Shown here in pieces: positions 5,784 through 7,568 of a stretch of 7,568 bases of DNA. A model generated the notes under the pieces. It was not told the origin of the DNA, did not search any database, and was given only the letters and a program-made list of their open reading frames with translations. How positions within the stretch are numbered: position 1 is the stretch's first letter; each line of letters begins with the position of its first letter. Source of the stretch: Dehalococcoidia bacterium (GTDB taxonomy: Bacteria > Chloroflexota > Dehalococcoidia > GIF9 > UBA5629); the NCBI GenBank assembly GCA_028715025.1, contig JAQTLG010000075.1:1-7568 (forward strand), in the 5' to 3' direction. Position numbers and translations under genes: made by a program.

Positions 5784-7151
5784 TCAGCGGACGTTGCTCA
5801 GCGTTGCCGGGATCAGCTCCGATAATGCGGGATGTATGTGCATGCCCTTGAAAATCTCCCCGCCGTAGCCTTTAGATTCCATGGCGTTGACGACTTCCTG
5901 TATCAATATGGGCGCGTAGGGGCCGATTATATGGAACCCCAGGATCCTTCCGCTGTCCTGCTCGACGATGACCTTGGCAAAACCGTCCTTCTCTCTCATC
6001 GCCTCACCATATACAACATCGTAATATCCGGTTTTTCCGACCCGAACCTTATAATTTGCCCTGGCCTTTTCTTCTGACAGGCCGACTGAGGCTATTTGAG
6101 GGTGTGAGAACACGGCATGCGGCGCCGCCGTGTAATCCACCTTCTGCTTTTTACCGTGCAGCACATTATCCGCGACAAGGTCTGCTTCCATATTGGCCAC
6201 GTGGGTAAACATCTGCTGGCCGTTGGCGTCCCCCACGGCGTAGATACCCTTCCTGCTCGTCTGCAGGTATTCATCCACCTTGATGTAACCTCGTTGGTCC
6301 AGTTCAATACCGGTGTTTTCCACCTTGAGCATGTCTGCATTCGACCGCCTGCCCACCGCCATCATCACCCTCTCCGCGGTGAATTCCTTCACCTGCCCGC
6401 CCGCCTTATCCTTGGCTGACACTACGACGCCCTTGCCGTCAGCCGCTTTACGGACTTCCTGCACCAGTGACCCGGTAAAGACTCCCATGCGTTGACTGAG
6501 CTTCATTTTCAGCCGTTCAGCTATCTCAGGTTCCTCCGAAAGGATCAGCCGGTCGGCCATTTCCAGTATGGTTACCCGTGTGCCCATGGCGGCGAAGAAA
6601 TGACCGAATTCCACTGCTATGTAGCCGCCGCCGATAATAATAAGGCTCTCCGGCGCACTTTCCAGCTTCAATGCGGATTCGTTGGTCAGGTAATCCACCC
6701 CGTCTAATCCCTTTATGGGCGGAATAAACGGCCTTGAGCCGGATGCCAGGAATATCCTTTTGCCTCTGATCCTCTCTCCCTTTACTTCCATGGTAAGATC
6801 ATCGACGAAATGGCCCTCTCCCTCATAATAGTCCAGTTTCTTTGATTTCATGACTGCTGTTCTAACGTGTTCCTGATCCAGTCGGACGGATTTACGCATA
6901 CGTTCCATAATAGCCCTGAAATCGACCGACGTAATTCTAACCCTCACCCCGAGTTTGCGTGCTTCCCGGGCCTCGACAACCCTGTCGGCGGCGTAAATAA
7001 TCATCTTGGACGGTATGCATCCCACATTCAGGCATGTTCCGCCCATGGGTCCTTTATCCACCAGGGCGACTTTCAATCCATGGTCTGTCGCTTCATCGGT
7101 AATAGTCAGGCCGCAGCCCGATCCCACGACTATGAAATCATAATTCTTCAT
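5784..7151 (-). CDS. Dihydrolipoamide dehydrogenase-like FAD/NADH disulfide oxidoreductase
   Basis: This 455-residue cytoplasmic class I pyridine nucleotide-disulfide oxidoreductase moves electrons between NAD(H), FAD and a redox disulfide. The FAD site is near residues 8-15, and the disulfide is C40/C45 in GGTCLNVGCIPSK. The NAD-binding fold starts at G174 (GGGYIAVEFG), with E197 ending the second strand (VTILE), which favours NADH over NADPH. The second FAD motif is YAVGDAN (304-310), and the C-terminal dimer domain supplies the His-Glu pair H440/E445 (HPALSE). The N-terminal GSGCGL differs from textbook GxGxxG, but I recall similar GSGSG/GTGSG forms in mycothione reductase and some archaeal homologues, so it need not be inactive. 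The substrate could be lipoamide, a low-molecular-weight disulfide or another partner; no E1/E2 genes are near. The ATG has GGAGG 11 nt upstream (7163-7167). The fold is secure; the exact substrate is not. Confidence 0.88.
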   Translation of the reverse strand: MKNYDFIVVGSGCGLTITDEATDHGLKVALVDKGPMGGTCLNVGCIPSKMIIYAADRVVEAREARKLGVRVRITSVDFRAIMERMRKSVRLDQEHVRTAVMKSKKLDYYEGEGHFVDDLTMEVKGERIRGKRIFLASGSRPFIPPIKGLDGVDYLTNESALKLESAPESLIIIGGGYIAVEFGHFFAAMGTRVTILEMADRLILSEEPEIAERLKMKLSQRMGVFTGSLVQEVRKAADGKGVVVSAKDKAGGQVKEFTAERVMMAVGRRSNADMLKVENTGIELDQRGYIKVDEYLQTSRKGIYAVGDANGQQMFTHVANMEADLVADNVLHGKKQKVDYTAAPHAVFSHPQIASVGLSEEKARANYKVRVGKTGYYDVVYGEAMREKDGFAKVIVEQDSGRILGFHIIGPYAPILIQEVVNAMESKGYGGEIFKGMHIHPALSELIPATLSNVR

Positions 7152-7188
7152 GTTACCGACTACCTCCGCTACTGTTTATCTCCGTCCA

Positions 7189-7197
7189 ATTATACCA
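7189..7197 (-). promoter_or_regulatory. Extended -10 promoter for the flavoprotein gene
   Basis: On the minus strand the bases read TGGTATAAT, a perfect -10 hexamer with the TG extension. It lies about 37 nt before the ATG at 7151, giving a short untranslated leader that includes the GGAGG. No good -35 hexamer is found at 16-18 bp, which fits an extended -10 promoter. It implies the flavoprotein can be transcribed separately from the upstream iron-sulfur gene. Confidence 0.5.
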
Positions 7198-7213
7198 GCG
7201 CCGGGAGCCACAG

Positions 7214-7225
7214 GTTACCCGTAAC
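7214..7225. promoter_or_regulatory. 12-bp palindrome GTTAC-CC-GTAAC, possible operator
   Basis: A perfect inverted repeat with 5-bp arms and a 2-bp centre lies in the 87-bp gap between the two minus-strand genes. With the -10 at 7189-7194, the presumed -35 position (7212-7217) overlaps it, so a bound regulator would affect the flavoprotein promoter. It has no T run and only a 2-nt centre, so it is a poor terminator for the upstream gene. The operator role is inference. Confidence 0.35.
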
Positions 7226-7238
7226 TCAGCCGGGACGC

Positions 7239-7568
7239 CTATTTTCTGCCGGCCGGGCAGACCGCGATGCAGATGCCGCAGATCTCATCCTGATCCTGCC
7301 CCGTGGCGGCCAGCGAGATCTCCTTCGCTTTGTCCCGGCACTTGAAGGCGTCGTAGAACTCGTCCCGGTCCACATTGATGTTCCACAGCTTACCGCTGGG
7401 GGCGCCGGCCGGGCATTTCTCCACGCAGACGGTGCACTTGCCGCAGCGGCTCTTCACGATGGGAGGCTGAAGCGGTTTGAGCGGGACATCGACCAGAACG
7501 GAGGCCAGCCTCAGCCTGGCGCCGAACTTGAGCGATATGAACAGGTCGCATTTTCCGATCCAGCCCAG
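7239..7568 (-). CDS. QueG-like double [4Fe-4S] protein, C-terminal part
   Basis: The gene is cut by the window edge. The 109 visible C-terminal residues run to a TAG at 7239-7241. They begin LGWIGKCDLFISLKFGAR, a block typical of epoxyqueuosine reductase (QueG) and its relatives. Two cluster motifs follow: RCGKCTVCVEKCP (C-x2-C-x2-C-x3-C-P) and CGICIAVCP (C-x2-C-x3-C-P), with FKC likely giving the fourth ligand. This is the two [4Fe-4S] ferredoxin-like module of the family. True QueG reduces epoxyqueuosine to queuosine in tRNA with cobalamin. Many anaerobe relatives carry the same module without proven function, and reductive dehalogenases are related, so I give no gene symbol. The internal GTG at 7455-7457 is not the start, because conserved sequence continues upstream of it. 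The cobalamin/catalytic part lies outside. Confidence 0.8.
   Translation of the reverse strand: MGWIGKCDLFISLKFGARLRLASVLVDVPLKPLQPPIVKSRCGKCTVCVEKCPAGAPSGKLWNINVDRDEFYDAFKCRDKAKEISLAATGQDQDEICGICIAVCPAGRK

Noticed and set aside
7239..7457. A short stand-alone ferredoxin starting at GTG 7455-7457
   Set aside because: The frame stays open to the window edge and encodes the conserved LGWIGK block of QueG-like proteins, so this is only the tail of a larger gene.
1..7568. tRNA, CRISPR array, insertion sequence or phage-like system
   Set aside because: No cloverleaf-like sequence, regularly spaced repeat, transposase or phage protein was seen by eye; nearly all the DNA is explained by five metabolic or signalling genes.

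Overview
The window reads as ordinary bacterial chromosome with tightly packed genes. It holds four complete protein genes and one gene cut by the right edge. There are no RNA genes, insertion sequences, phage genes or CRISPR arrays that I can see. The gene set suggests an anaerobic or facultative bacterium: a multi-PAS sensor kinase, a lipoprotein, a Thermotoga/Thermus-type glucan phosphorylase, a stand-alone flavin disulfide reductase and a QueG-like double [4Fe-4S] protein. By recall of protein style I lean towards Chloroflexota (Dehalococcoidia-like). This is a weak guess, because the window has no phylogenetic marker.

Left part, + strand. Bases 1-71 hold an AT-rich leader and a perfect 8-bp inverted repeat just ahead of the ribosome site of a soluble three-PAS histidine kinase (72-2105). 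A 271-bp gap follows (2106-2376). It has a terminator-like long-range stem ending in a T run, several short palindromes, a possible 23-codon leader ORF and an AT-rich hairpin before the next ribosome site. Next is a secreted lipoprotein (2377-3171) with Gly/Met-Met repeats and two PepSY-like modules. After 49 bp without a clear terminator comes a GTG-started alpha-glucan phosphorylase (3221-5746), which could be cotranscribed with the lipoprotein.

Right part, - strand. A dihydrolipoamide dehydrogenase/mycothione reductase-like flavoprotein (5784-7151) converges on the phosphorylase with only 37 bp between stops. It has its own extended -10 promoter in the 87-bp gap upstream, with a 12-bp palindrome over the presumed -35 position. 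The C-terminal part of a QueG-like iron-sulfur protein (7239-7568) lies upstream on the same strand and runs off the window.

How the genes fit together: the phosphorylase releases glucose-1-phosphate from stored glycogen, and the flavoprotein handles an NADH-linked disulfide couple. No partner genes for either (other glg genes, or E1/E2/lipoate genes) are here. The kinase has no adjacent response regulator. I see no clear evidence for a single new multi-gene system. The least explained pieces are the Met-Met repeat lipoprotein with its leader region and the histone-like basic tail of the kinase.
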